The notes beneath the pieces are model-generated. The model was not told the origin of the DNA, searched no databases, and saw nothing but the letters and a program-made list of their open reading frames with translations. The position numbers and the translations under genes are program-made. From contig OZ029925.1 in assembly GCA_964023275.1 (NCBI GenBank), positions 7,042,413 through 7,106,412 of the forward strand: a stretch of 64,000 nt of DNA, in the 5' to 3' direction. The first letter of the stretch is position 1; each line of letters opens with the position of its first letter. The DNA comes from Norana najaformis. Taxonomy: Eukaryota > Annelida > Clitellata > Crassiclitellata > Hormogastridae. This document shows positions 1-14,600 of the stretch, piece after piece.

Positions 1-2534
1 AAGTATTAATACATTATTTTTAATATTATTAATATTAACTATTAATAAATAAAATATTTATTGAAGTTTTTTATTAGTAGTAATTATTAAAATAATTATT
101 AATGCTTGTTATTTATATTATTAATCATTAATAAATACAATAATTATAACGCTGTGTGACCATTTAAATTCTAAACAGTTTCAACTGATGCTTGACAAGG
201 CAAATCGACTAAGAATAGGAATCCAGAATTACAGCAGCCAATTCTATATTCGAACTCGCCAACACTGCACCTCTGGCAATCTCTGCGCAGTTCTTTAATT
301 CAAAACTAGGAACATTCCCCTTCCGCAAATCTTATGCTGATTACTCCTCTTCGCCTTGCATCTCTCTCCAATTCTAAACACCATCCACACTAGGGTTAAA
401 CCTAGTAGTAGCCTGTCTGCCTATAGCTGACCCGTTGATCTCTACCTGAAACCGAACCTAATCTTACCTGCCATTCTATTTTGTGTTGACTGAGCGCCTG
501 CGAGCGAATAAGCTGGTTCCCGAGACTCACTTTTCACTGAGCATTGTAGCAATCTCGAGATTACGATTATAATTACGATATTAAGAAGCTTACAGAGCCA
601 GAGGTCCTACCAGAGTGCCCGTATGATAACGCGTAATCCTACATAACTGCATAATTGGTTCAGTTCAAGGGTTCAAGGAAGGGCCACCTGTTGGTGCAGG
701 AAATCATTAAAGGAAAGCAATACAATCTCTCCAGAAAACACTGAATTCAGTACTACACCCCTGGTGAAACTAACAGTAAACGCAGAGGGACGACGAAGCA
801 ATTCGAAAAAGGTTCGATTAAGAGAGACATAAACATCAATGCACACACATCGGCATTATGTACCGTATGGTGGTCAATTGGGTAGCGTGCAGGGTTCGGA
901 TCTAACGAGTTTGTGTTGCCACCTACTGACCGAATTCAATGCAACGACCTGAGACAAGTTGTTCGCGCGCACTTGTCTCGCGCCTCATATTCAGATTAAC
1001 TGACATTGCGCGCGTAATAATTGCATAAGGTAAATAAATCATCAAATAAAATATAAGCGTGTATGAATTCACTCGCACAAACATAATAAACACGGACAGC
1101 CAAACAGAAGTACAATGAAACAGACCAAGTCTCCAATTCCTGGTTCGAAGTTCTGTGTCGTTGTTCTCTTCCTTCGCACCAGTTGTTTCGGATCACCTGC
1201 GCCGCCATCATTGCTTTTTATCGACTCGGGATTGGAAACTTTTACCTATGAATTCAAACGCAACTGGGAAACATTCCTAATAAAGCAATTTCAGGAAATA
1301 GCCTTTGACGGCAGCCGATTGGTTTATCAAGCTAAGGTGCGGTTTTTAGGGAAGTTGAAACTCTTAGGTTTTAACTTTACTCCGGAAAGATATTAAGGAA
1401 TTGACAGAACGCAAAGAACCGGACAGTAAATTCCAAAGCTTTGGACCAGTCATCGAGAACGCTTCACCTGCGTTGGTAAAACACGAGGTAGCTAAAGTCA
1501 GATAAACGTAAACGACCAAAGCAGCCGTAAGATGCAGTTAAGCTCTGAATACTAGGCAATATATGTTGACTTAATTTCAATCAAACCTTAACATTCTCTG
1601 GATTGACAAACTTGGTATCGACTCTGCATCGCGCACCTTCTTGCTGTCGGGAATTGCCGTTCACCTAAAACGTTAAGAGAAATCCTTTCATACATTCAAA
1701 ACTTAAGGTTAAGATAAGGTACACAGGACATAGTCTGAATTAAACCTGCGTCTGAATTAAACCTGCGTTAGTAGCAGCAACAACAATCGCGCAGTGTTGT
1801 GGTTCACCTACTTCAGAAGTACTGTCGAAGAAAAATAGACCGTATCTGTGCCTAGGGTAGTCCATTAAGTACGCCCACAATGAGGGAAAAAGAGGTTCAT
1901 CCAAACTCAGACTAGGGGAGTAGCTATGCCCATTGCGAACATCCACATCTAATGTTGGTACATATAGTTATCTCAGAGCAGTTCATTTGGAGCTGGGATG
2001 GGGACATCGGCATAGCGGAGGAAGATTGCCAAATGAGGACAAAAGCGTCAAAGGGAAGGGGTTCAAAGTAGGTCATTTTTGCGGACGTCCATTATTATGG
2101 ACACGCGCAACGGTACAACTACTGGTGGATTTGTCTATTCCAAGGTATATCTATAGATGATAAATTTGCACGAACTGTGAAGGATGAAAGCTCAGTGACA
2201 AAAGCCATAACAACAAAACTTCTCGGGCAGAGAATAGTTACGGTAACAACGGTTACATACCTAAACAGGACACGCAATGTTAAAATTAGCCAATAGTTTC
2301 ACTTAATAGCGAGTCTTCCGTATAATTCCACTTACATTACGTTCACATTTACATTACTTCTCTGCATGAATGCTGCTTAACCACTCCAGTGACCAATATA
2401 GTATGACATCGCCAATCTGGTAAAGCTATTCCGAACAAGTGAGTTTGCTTAGCCGGCATCACTAACCGGTATTTCTTCTGAGATGTCCCTAAAGGAGCTA
2501 CAAAAATGCTGGGCTAAAGAAACATAACACATAC
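1..2534. other. Left flank without recognised gene
   Basis: The first 160 bp are very A+T-rich. An R1 copy (473-590) and a CR1-like tail (1,365-1,475) are the only recognised parts. No integrin membrane or GFFKR exon is visible on the minus strand. ORFs at 1115-1396 (+) and 996-1211 (-) have no recognisable motif. Confidence 0.5.
1365..1475 (-). mobile_element. CR1/L2-like LINE 3' fragment
   Basis: The minus strand reads GEAFSMTGPKLWNLLSGSL and SVNSLISFRSKVKT, the A-P-x-LWNSLPxxxR...FKxxLKT tail of CR1/L2-type reverse transcriptases. Only the end is present. Confidence 0.55.
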
Positions 2535-2654
2535 CTGTGGCTTTTCCATGATGTACAAAAGGTACAGTTTCTGATTTGCTGAATTGATCACGTGTAGAGG
2601 CCACGTGATCGTCAGGTCTGATTCCTGTACCGTGACTTTGCCCGTATTCTTCAC
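2535..2654 (-). CDS. Integrin A exon 16: calf-2 LTITWPL strand
   Basis: Forty codons with [20 protein letters not shown] and KLYLLYIM, matching the SxLxIxWPxxxxxxxLLYI strands of distal calf-2. It is flanked by a TTACTCATAAG acceptor and GTATGT donor. No equivalent is visible in copy B. Confidence 0.82.
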
Positions 2655-5600
2655 CTTATGAGTAAACAAAAGCAACAGGATAAGGGTTGATACAGGCTTT
2701 CGTTAAACAATTGTAACATGATATACGTTACATGTAGCCATTGCTCAGAGGCGTAGCAATAGATCGTGCAAAACACACCGGTCACAGAGGCTAGGGTCCG
2801 CTTGGGCCCCCAAGAGGCCAAGGCCCGGGGGCTCAAATACTTGAAGCAAAATAGCCAAAGTTGATATAACAAAAACTTAGAGAAGTAAGACGTCGAAACT
2901 GGGATAAGGTGGGTGAGGTTGGGGTGGGGGCCCATCGCATTCAGTTTGCACAAGGGCCCTCGGAAGGCCAGCTAAGCCACTGCCATTGCTATGCAATATT
3001 TAGCAACTTCTATAACGCAAGTGTCTAATACACAAGGCAACAACCGATGGCGCACCAAAACCCAGAGGTAGTTAGGTCAATACCCAGAAAGTTAGTACTA
3101 GATGCCGTCGCTATAGAAATTAATTAACTGCATAGCTCGTGCATTTAGCTGTTGCAATATATTGTGGACTCAGTGGTTCTACTGCTACTAATTAAACCCC
3201 TTGTGGTTCTGTAATATGTAGACATAGTAGTTTCAGGACAGACATTATGAAAACAACACGTTTGTTTTACTTCGAACTTGTGAATTATTTCTGGTCCAAT
3301 GTCCTCCTCGTTGGTTGGCTTGTAGTCCAGTTGCCCTCCGCCTTTCTCGTAGTAGGCTGTTTTTGGATCTGAAGATCTAAGTTCCAAGCATCAGCATTTA
3401 CTCATTATTAACCTCGTATACTATTAAATGACACTTGTGACATTCTTATCATCAGAAAACCCTCACACACTGCTTTCAAGTGTGGCTGACTGACAGGTGG
3501 AAGAGAAAGACGAGAAGTGAATGAAAGCAGTTAAAGGAGGAAGAATTTGGAAAGAGAAGAATTCGCTAAACTGACGATCAAGGGGGCAGCATCCGGAGAA
3601 CCGAAAATTATTTAACACTTGCATCTCATAAACTAACTGGTGGACCACGAGTAGACATTGACCGAAGCACATCCCCAAAGCTTTAAGCTGTTTTGCAAAT
3701 GCTGCAAATACGTTGCACATTTCTATTAATATACGAAAATTCTAAAGCACCTGTCTTTATTTTAAGACGAATTTTGACACACCAGTTACAGAGGGTCTAA
3801 GTTCCCCGAAGATTAAACCGCTGAACTTTGGCACAGCTCGCCACCAACATAATGGAAGATTTCTCTTCGCCTTCGGATCCTTTTGATGATAACAGACGAA
3901 CACATCTATCATTCTGCACCTTCTTCCATGCAGTATGAAGGCCGAAATTTATAGCTATCAGATCCTTTTCCTTGACTCTAGTCCAAGTGGTTCTAAGTCG
4001 GCCATATGGTTTTCTCCAGTCCGTATGGGGCATGTGCATTGCGGTCCACAGGGCCTTAAGGTGGTCCTCGTCTTCCGGTGCACGCGCGGCATGCCCGAAT
4101 AAGAGTAGTCTGCGATTCCGAACTGTGGCAGAGATTGGTATTGTCGCCGTTTGACATTATTTGACTTACATTATTAGACTTACCTCATATGACTTACTCT
4201 ATCTGACATATCCTATTTGTTTTACCCTATTTGACTTACCCAATTACAGCCAAGTCAACAATGGTAGACACTGCTATCTGAAGACTTATGCTGTTGTCTC
4301 TCACATCCTGTTCGGTACTAGTGCTGTAAAAGAGAAGCATTTATTTAGCGACTTTTCGAGTTTCTAAAATCTCAAGTGGACTAAGATTCTGAATATAAAA
4401 TAAAATATTTAATACATGCTACCAAACAGCCTAAATTTTGGTAACGATAGTACGCGACCTTGGGTATGCCGATTGAAAGTTAAAAGCCAAATAGTAAAGA
4501 AGGTTTAATTAACCTTTGATACTATAATGGTTATGGATGGTTTGGTTCACAGGTGGCAATTGGTTCACGGAAGCTTGGCTAACAAATGGCCTGGGTCATG
4601 ATTGGCTTGGTTCACGAGTGACTTGGTCCACGGGTGGTTTGGTTCATTGATGCTTGGTTTAAGAACGACTTGGGTCAAAATGACTCCCAGTCGAAATAAA
4701 AATAATACAGGTCTATATACATTTTCGATGCTAAAACCTAAAAGTCATTGGATAAAAGTAAAGATAAGAGTATAGTATTCTGAAAACAGAGACTGTCATA
4801 GATTTTGCACGTTCTTAAATTTGTCTTCTTGTCTTTAGTCCTCAGTTGACCCAAATACGTACGTGTTTACCAAGACATCGATGCTAATTTTGTTCTGTGC
4901 GCTGCTGAGTCTGTTTGGACTCAATCGAATCACCAAGGAAACTGTTTCCTTTTCTGCGACTGGATTTCCAACATCGCACTCAAGTTTATTTTCTACTGGA
5001 GTGCATAATAAGTTGTTACCCTGTAAATACAAGGGAATGAGTTTTCCATATAATCGTCTAAACTTTCTACCATCACTCAGTCCTACATCTTTGACTGGTT
5101 GGTAACTTATTGCTAACGCAAAATGGGAAGTTCAAACATCTGTCCTCTCACTGAATTTCTGCTGTCATGTTTACGAATGATCCTTCTACCTCAGGAACAC
5201 GTTTCCAATGAGTGTCTAGAGTGCTTTACCTTTATCCAACTGCTTCTGAGAAATCTCTATAGTGTGCTGTTAAACATTGTATCTAATTGCACTGTTATTC
5301 AGCAGATGGAAGTAGCAGTAAGGGACTTCTTAATTTGTTCGCTAGAGGGCAGAGTTCTATACTCTTACAGAATATATAGTTTGAGTTTGACGATGGCGAT
5401 GAGACAGTCCAGATTTTTAATTTTGATCATCTTTAGAGAAAAGACTTTGTTTGTATATTCGCTGATTAACTTTATCATGTGCTACATTTACCTTGTTTTT
5501 GCCTTTTAACTCACTCACCTTGCTCTCGGTTCCAATTAAGATGATGTTCTCTGGAAGAGTAACCCAAAGTACAGTCTCATGAGCGTCTTCTCCATCATTA

Positions 5601-8600
5601 GTCACCGACACGGTCATACGAAGTTCAGGAACTTCACCCAACTTCAGCAGGTAGTCACCGTTAGACTCTCTGTGGAGTGGCAAAATTCGACCATTTAGAC
5701 CTTCTGGTTCAACGTATCCATTTACTATGTACCCGATAGATGCTATGTGACAAGTAAAATTTGGGTATAATTTGCAGAAAAAGTCTAGGCACCTACTTGC
5801 GTGGTAATGTTCGAAACGAGGTAAAGGTGGAGCTATTGGAATGTAATAGGGGTAGAAATGTATCTCTTTCCTGTGTACTTGAGCGATGCATCTCAAAGAT
5901 TTTAATATTATCGTTAACCCAAGCGAACCGATAAGTCCCTCGTTAAATATCCCCAGGCGGTAAAACCGAATACAGCCATCATAATGAAAAATCACTTCAC
6001 TAGACAAAGTCAATGTTGGTAGTTTCACATAAGAATTATTAACCCAATATTATATATTAAGATGAGCAACTTCTATTTATTTAACACATTAAGGTGAAAC
6101 GTTAAACACTCTCGCTCGCTGTGATGCAGCTGTTAAAATCCAGCTGCATCATAATAAACTTTAATAAGAAGAATTTTCTCACTGAGGTAGTTGCAAAGTG
6201 GCCGATAACTTTAGATTGCTTTTGCAGATATCGTCCGTTCCACAGTTTTTAATGAACGAAACCTAGTTACACAATTAAATTACCGGTGAAACAGTTAGCG
6301 CTTTAACAGAAACTGTACAATTCTACACATCGTTGTTTCTGTTAAAACAGAAAGAATAGATCATCGGACCCGCAAGAAATATCCGAACGCAGTCGAGATA
6401 CATCCTGGCGTCACTTAGTGCACACGACTAGTCTCACATGAGGTCGGCACGACAGGGATAAATAAATAAATAAATAAATAAATAAACACAGAAAGAGAGG
6501 AATACCTAGATTAAATTAGAGTTAGGCCTATTCCTCAAATAGGTTTAATTAGTTTAAGCAACCCACCATAGATTTATTAGATTTATGAGCATTTTATTAA
6601 ATCGTAGCCCACTAACAATACGATGATACGACGACGATTATGAAAAAAGTAGCAAAACTTATGACGTATCTCAATAAATAAATAAACAAATAAATAACTA
6701 AATAAAATAATAATAATAAAAACAAATAATTATAATGATAATAATGATAATGATAATAATAATGTAAAATGATAAGTTGTAGTAGTAGTTATATCAGTAG
6801 TAGTAGTAGTTTGTTGTATTAATTGAACCTCCGACTGAGCGACAGTCATACTCCACTTACCGGACCAGATCACGGATACACGCGTCCTAACCATTTAGAT
6901 AATATAGATACAGACGAAGCGTAAAATATTGCACTTCTTTAGTGACAAATAAAGACAAGTTAAGATGACTATAATTTATAAACATATTAATACTATTTAA
7001 AAGAATTTCACCCTGTTCCAATTAAGCCTACTAGATATATCTGGAAAAGCTGTAGAAATTAGGTTATTGCATTACCCAGTTCAACACCGTTACACCCTCG
7101 TAGTAGCTCAATAGATTACATAACAACCCTAAATTATAATTATACAACATGCCTGCAAGTCTTTATGGCTTGTAGTCTGATTAAGAACTGGGTAGGAATA
7201 GAAATCGGGCAAAGGTTGACCGGAGGTCATTCTTGGTTGTGTGGAGTTAGACAACTCGTAAGTCAGTCTGAAAGCAATAGGACTCAAGAAGTCCCTGATG
7301 TTTTTCTGCAACAGGAAAAATGTTCATAATTATGTAGAATTCTGCTCTAAACTCTTCTATAGTTATTGTATTTCAGTCGCGAAGCAACGGGACTCAAGAT
7401 GTCCTTGCTTTTGCTTTTGTGCAACAGGGAAAACGCTCACTCAGAGTTATGCTCTTAATTGTTTTATAGTCGTATATCTGATGTTATCATCAAATGTTTC
7501 AAGAAACGTAAAGAAACGGGATTATAACAAGAAACGCTTCACAATTGTCTCTTCTACTTTCGAATAAGAACGTAAAAATCTGCCTCAACATAATTAGAAT
7601 GCAAAAAGACATAAAAAGGTTAATTAGTTAAGTGGACATCTCAAGCCGATGAAAATATCGATTGATGTTTTGTGCATCATGATAATGGCGCTACAGAAGT
7701 CAAAGGATTAGCTTAGATGGGACTTGCCCGAAGATAAGCCGCGTGGCTGGCGCATTCGAGTGTCTGCTGGCTTTGTTCTTTCATGTTGACTGTGTTTTCA
7801 ACGACGAAATTGTCAACAACGTCGCCAAAGAATACTCGAATCACTTTGCTACCTGTAAACTTCTCTGCTTCCAAACGATAGTTGATTCTAAGCCTACCCG
7901 GGTATCTGGAAAAATCACCAATTAATCATCGACTATGCATTTAATATAATTTATACAACATTAGCCTGGGGTGCGCACGTTCATGGGCAGCGAATTAATT
8001 TATACTACTTAGAAGAATTATCTGATGAATGTTTAGAGAAACGCTGGCGTTCTGGCGAATGAAGACAATGTTTCGTTAGAGGATTTTGCCAAAAGAAATG
8101 TTAAACAATCTCACTTGTTGTGATGCGGCTGTTAAACAGAATACGATATTCGTATCTTTAGAATACTAAACTCGTATCTTTAATATGAAGTTGCCTCTAA
8201 CAGAGAGAGGGAGATAAGAGGCAGTCAGAGAGGCAAGGAGGAATGGGAGGGAGAGCTGGAAGGTAGGAAGGAACATGGATAGGGCAGCATAGCAAAAGCA
8301 GAGCAACAGGGATTTTCCCCCAGAATGGACATTTTGCCAAACCACCGACCATACTCACTAATACCAAATCGCCTCTATGTAATGTAATTTATATTTGATT
8401 TTCCCAATGCACAATACAATACGGCCCAACATTTATGAAACCGAATGAAACGTAGGCTTGCCTATCTTTGGGTTCGGCCGTGAATCTTAGACAGACTTTA
8501 ATTGTCATGCAGTTGAATGCCTTGCCATCCGAACAGTTTGTCCGTTTCGGGTTAATCTGTCTGGGATCCGACTCCAGTGTGGCTATGATGTTGACCACAG

Positions 8601-11600
8601 GCCTGGCCCTGAGAATAACGACTGAATCGGACTGGTAAGCTCCAATGACAAGATCAGGGTAAGTGTTGTTATCGACGTCATTGCCTCCAGACAGAGAGTA
8701 ACCGAAAGATTTCAGGTTGGCTCCAGCAACATCAGCAGCCGATATTCTCTGTGAATAGGTATCGATCTTGGATGTCGGCGATCCACGAAAGACGTAAACT
8801 GCTCCGTTGCCTTCGAAGGGAGCGCCAACCACGAAGTCTGTTGACAGATATTTTCATAACAAAGCACTAGGTCACACACACACACTTGTATATATGCAAG
8901 TGTCAAATCGAACACGTGTTGGACTTATAACTGGATACCAGTGACAACACTTCGGGATGGCTTTACACCTAGTGAACGTATCTATCATGGGATCAGGACC
9001 ACGGTTCTGAGTAGATTCTATGGTGACAAGTAAACATTTGAACCTTAACCTACCTTTATAAGCGAATATCATTCATTTATTTACATAACTTGATTTGATT
9101 TAAATTATTCAAGGCACTTCAAACTTAGTTGGTTAAAAGGGCAGGTCTCACAAATTTAAGTGTAATTGATAATTAATTGAACGATAAAAATAATATTCCC
9201 ACCGCCCAACCCGCGATGGCTTCAAGAGGCGTAATGGAGACGTAGGTCAAATAAACTAGGAGAGTTGATGTCTTTAAGTGTGTTTTATCCATATGCTGTA
9301 AAGGCCTTTTATCTCATCGGCCCTAAAATTCGAATAGTGGATCAGCTCCTGATAACTTAAAACTGAACCTTGATAGCCGTCTCTGTCCAAGTCTCCGATG
9401 GTCGCCAGAGCAAAGCCGAATCTTGCGTCGTAGCATTTCAGCGTCTCGCATTCGGCTTCTTTCATTCGACGGCTCGTTATTTTGACCGGCTTCGATGTGA
9501 AACCCTCAAATAGAAAGAAATTGATCGATTTTTATTACCTGAACCACCTCGCTACTGAAGAAAAGGGAGAACTAGAATACAGTCTGAGAGAAACATTCCT
9601 TCCGAAGAATCCTGAGCTTGTTACTTTTGGCTGGATGGGCGGATGGATGGACAGGCGAATGGATAGATGATGGACAGAAAGACGAAGGATGGATGGACGG
9701 ACGGTTGGATAGACTGATGGACGATTTGACGATGGATGGAAAGATGGATGGATCGATGGATGGATCGTTGGATGGATGGATCGGTGGATGGACAATGGAT
9801 TGATGGACGGACCGACGTAAGGAAGGAAGGAAGTACGGAGGAATGGATGGATGGATGGACGGCCGGACGGATGGATGGATGAATGGATGGATGGATGGGT
9901 CATGAGTAGCAAGTTATCTGACGCTAATTAGGAAGTAATCTGATGGCATTTACTCCTCTTTTGTTGAAGTAGATATAGATGGCTCCGCCTATGCCTTGTT
10001 CGTGATAAAACGGAGCTCCGACAACCAGATCATTTTTTCTGCCATTAAGAACAAAATCAATGTTTCAAATTTCTGCACATACATAGATCAACACATACAG
10101 ACACATTTTCATACATAAATACATGCACACATGCACACATACATACCTGTATACATACTTATACTTATGCATACATGTGCATATACTCACTTGCACACAT
10201 ACAAGCAAGTAAACATACATGTAGATACATACATAGGCTACATACACAAATACATTTACGTATGCATACATACTTATACACATACATACACGCATACATA
10301 CTTACACATAAACACACAAGTATACATCCATGTACATACATGCATATGTTGCATACATAAATACATTCATGAAATCTAAATTGGGCTTTAGAAATTTTCA
10401 AGTCTACGATTTCGAATTTTACATTAAGCACTTATTAGACTTTCAGCTTATGGGTAGTGATGATGATGATAATGATGATGACGACGACGACTATGTAGTA
10501 ATGGGTTCTAATAAATTATCACCAGATTGATCTCACCCATCGTTGTTGAAATCGCCCACAATGAGGGCATAGCCGAATCCGGAGTAGAACTGCTCGCCCA
10601 AGAGTCGCTGAACATATTCGAGTTGCATGTTCGACCCTTGTCGAAACAAGAAGACCTCTCCAGAACCATGTGACTTCGGAGCGCCTCCGATGTACGCGGG
10701 ACTTCCGTTTTCGAATATACGCTCTCCTATCTTAACGGCCATTCCTACAGTTTGTCATGCAATATTCTGTTTAGGACAGTTAGGGTGCAATAATGCGAGT
10801 CAAATATCTATCCGTTACCATAGACGATATTCTGTCAAGTAATCGTTATCGTTATCGTAAGCTGCAGATTTCTACAGTGCTCAACGAAGCTAAGTCGCGG
10901 GAGCAGCTTATTCACAGGCGCTCAGTCAAAACAAAACACAATCGATAGACAGAAGGGGTTCGGTTCCACGTCAAGATCCAAGAGTCAGGCAGGCAGAGAG
11001 TCAGTCGGCTACGGTGGATGGTATTTGGAATGGAACCGGAAAGTGAAATAAGGGGAAGAGTAAGAATCAGGATAGGATGTGTGAAAGAGGAGTGTATAGT
11101 CATAAGACACATTTCTATTGTGATTCATTATTTTGTGTTCATTCAGACAAATATCACACAACATCAAATTGCTTAGGTATACGGGTTTCTATAGCGACCG
11201 TATGTCCTCGACCCTGCTCATTTTTCAATGAATTAATCGGGTGAGATCCTTTACCATCTCTGCCCGATTGTATGGGCGCCACGCTATTTAAGATCCAGAT
11301 GTACAGACCGTGATAGCCCGAGATTAAAATCTTTCAAATAAGCCACGATCGGGTTGTGAAGCGACATCCTGTCGCTCAGAGGCGCCTTGACGTACGCATT
11401 AACCATCGTAGCTAACTATGCCAGGGTTAGTTATCTGTGCACGGTAGACTAATAGTTAACGTGCTGGAATGTGTAGGGACCTTGAGCAAGTCCTTCACTA
11501 ACAATTGCTCAGCGCCATCGATTGATGCTTAGTCGTTTGATAGTGACGCTTAATTAACACAGAAATAATAATAATAATCAATAATAGATCATCGGGTTCG

Positions 11601-14600
11601 AATCCCCACATGTAAGACAGGTTTCGTTCCACTTGCACTTCCGAGTACCGTACATAGTCGGCAAGGGAGAAAACTGGCTATCCGCCCTAATATGCCGAGA
11701 CCAAGAAAACGAAGTCGCTAACACTTCACACTTATTCTTGCCTATTAGGATTATTTCAAAGGACTGCTCTTCTTATCTCTTTCTGGCCCTAAGCCTTTCC
11801 CTAAGAAGTCTTAATTCACTCATCTAATTTGAAGCAGTAATGCTTGGTATGTTATCCTGCATCTGTTCGGATGATTTAAGAGATGGCAATTACCTAAATA
11901 AGAATTGGATGGAATGCGAGTGTCGTTCTTGCTTTCATACCATTCCTGCTCTTCCCAGATGGAAGCGGGAGGACGGTATTTAAACAGAACTCCTTGCCAG
12001 TTGAAAGGACCAGGCGTCCCAAACAGAATATCGCCGTTCTGTAAGAACAGTTAATTAAGTAAATGAAAACATTCGAAAGAACAATAAGAAAGGCTGGCCG
12101 GCTGCAAAGATTGGTGAAAGATGAAAAGATTAAAGGATGGATGGATGGATGGATGAATGGATGGATGAATTTTCGAGCATGTCTGACTATGGGCTCTGGA
12201 AAAGCGTCGTTAGCTTCCTATAGGGGTTCAGGGCGGAGACCCTTGCTGTGTCGATTTCTGAGCACATGATGTCGAATTTTGTATTGGGAATCGACTCCTT
12301 TTACAATGAATACGATTGTTCTGGCTTGACTAAAAAAATGATGGCGAAGAATACTGGACCCCAAGCTGTTACAAGACACTGTGCGCTCAGAATTGGGGGT
12401 TCAAGTGAACCCCAGACTCCATGGCTCCTCATTAAACTCATAAACTCATTAAAACCTCTTTAGCTCATTATAGCATATTAACCATTTTCCGATTTTTCTT
12501 TAATAGTCATCCTTTTTCAGCGGGACTCTGACAACTTTTCCGTATAATAATAATAATAATAATAATGATAATTGTGACGATAATCACGACGACGACGACG
12601 ATGATGATGATGGTGGTGATGATGATGGTGATGATTAATGGTGAACGGTGATTGATGAACGGATAGACAAAGGAACGGACGGAGGCAAACATAGTTGGAT
12701 GGAGATAGATATTTATTAATTTTAGTCACGTGTGTCACCTCGTGATAAGCGACGCTGGTTCCTGTCTGACAGAAGCCATACTCTTCGTGAGCCTTATCCA
12801 CTGGTTTGGCACTGCAGGGTTCGTAAACCACTGAGTCTTCCTCTAAAGTATTAGTGAGAGAGAAACAAATGCCTTGACCCCATACGTAACTAGGGCCAGT
12901 CTTCTTATATCGATGAGCACACGCCTGAAAATAAACAATCCATAAATAAAGTTTTGTTAAGCTAAAGTAAGGTTAGGTAAGGTAAACCCTGATGAGCTTA
13001 TTCTTAAAGTGGCTCTTTATAAATGTCAAATTACACTACGTTTACCGAGGCAAGATAAGGTAAAGTAAGGTAGGGTTCTATTTCTGTGTATACATATATG
13101 AAAACATACGTGCATCTGTGGCGTTCTCGGTCGGGCTAACTGTTCATGGGGTGGGGTAACTCTAACCCAGGTAACTCAGGCCTCACTGCCCCCTTGCACT
13201 CTCACTGTACAAAGGTCTTCCCGTATCATCTCTGCCAATAGTGTATTTTCTCTCCAAAGAAGGCCTAGGATACGTCGCTTCCTTAAGGGAATCCACACTG
13301 TAACTATCGGTCTCGGAATCCGACTTTGCCTCTTCCGCGGTCGCCGAATGGGCAACGTCCTGAGGATGGCCTTTACTTAGAACAAGGTTCGTTCCTTTAC
13401 CGGCAATAGTCGTTCCCTTTCTGCGTGACGACGACCTTCTCGTAACCACCATTCTACATCTGGTAACTCTCTCGCTACCGCCAACATTCTGAGACACCAG
13501 TCGGTTTCTTGGTTCCTGGACCAAGGAAGTCTTGCGACGAGCCTCTGCGTCTTTCCGCCCTAGACACATAGATATCGGGCGAGACATCTTCCCGTTATCA
13601 CTATCTGTTTCTCGCTCCATCTCCGGGTACTTCCGAGAACTTCCGGAGCACGTTTCCTGTCAAGTCTCTGTACTGGCAATTATCGGCCAACACTGCTTCA
13701 GGGGATAGGATACCCCTATGAAACACTCAAGAGAAGGTCCCCTCTCTAATCTTCTATAAAACACACCAACCTTCGTACCGACCTACGCATGAGGGGGCCC
13801 TTCCCCGCACTTCAGTCAGTCCTCTGATCAGTGTGTAGCGACAAGCATATAGAGGAGTCGGTATCTTCTCGTGTCGACTCCGGTGTTATCGGGGAACCGA
13901 CCCGGACTATGATGTACCGGGTATTTTCTTGGTCTGCGTTAGTTTCCGGTCTCAGCCAGTCAGAAATCAGACAGTTGGGTTTGTTTTGGTTGCGACGTCC
14001 TCAGGAGCACACGGACTGGTTTTCTATAGGGCACGGTTTTCTCTTTCGGCGAATGCTACCCCGGGTTCACACACACCTGTCTACTCATATTTCCCCGAGC
14101 TTCGCCCAGCCTCTATCTTCCAACTATCGTGACTTACTCAGACCGGCTCGCGACGTTCCAACAAGGTGGGCCCGAGCCCTGTTGGACCAACGCGGAGCCA
14201 GTCAGAAATCAGACATATTGGTCCGTAACGGCTGCAACGTTCTCGGGAGCGCACTAATCAGATTTTATCTTACGCGGTCAAAGGGGTAGCTTCCGCACTT
14301 GTTTTACACAGAACTGTATTTATTTCTTACGAACGGGGTCTTTCCCCGGGTTCTGTCCAACCTCAACGCTCAGACCGCCTCGCGATCTACGGCAGAGTGG
14401 GCCCTCGCTCAAACCGGATCGACGCCGTCAGCCCGAAACCAGACAGTGTTTGTTTCGGTCGTCCCGCCGGGAGCGCACAGATTAGTCTTTTTCACGACTC
14501 TCTCTCATCCGTATATATGTATTTGTATACGCTATGAATTCACTCACAGAACGATATCAAAACGCTGTAACTCGTATATGTGAAGGCACGCTTCCATCCT

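Noticed and set aside
1115-1396. 93-codon plus-strand ORF with a hydrophobic N-terminus
   Set aside because: No homology I recognise, no codon-level support, and it runs into a CR1-like remnant on the other strand.
3463-3720. Minus-strand ORF partly conserved at 28,761-28,991
   Set aside because: Conservation is due to the segmental duplication; frames and ends differ and it lies in the integrin intron between exons 14 and 15.
11585-11620. tRNA gene suggested by GGTTCGAATCCCC
   Set aside because: Only a B-box-like sequence; no acceptor stem, anticodon arm or A box. Probably a SINE remnant.
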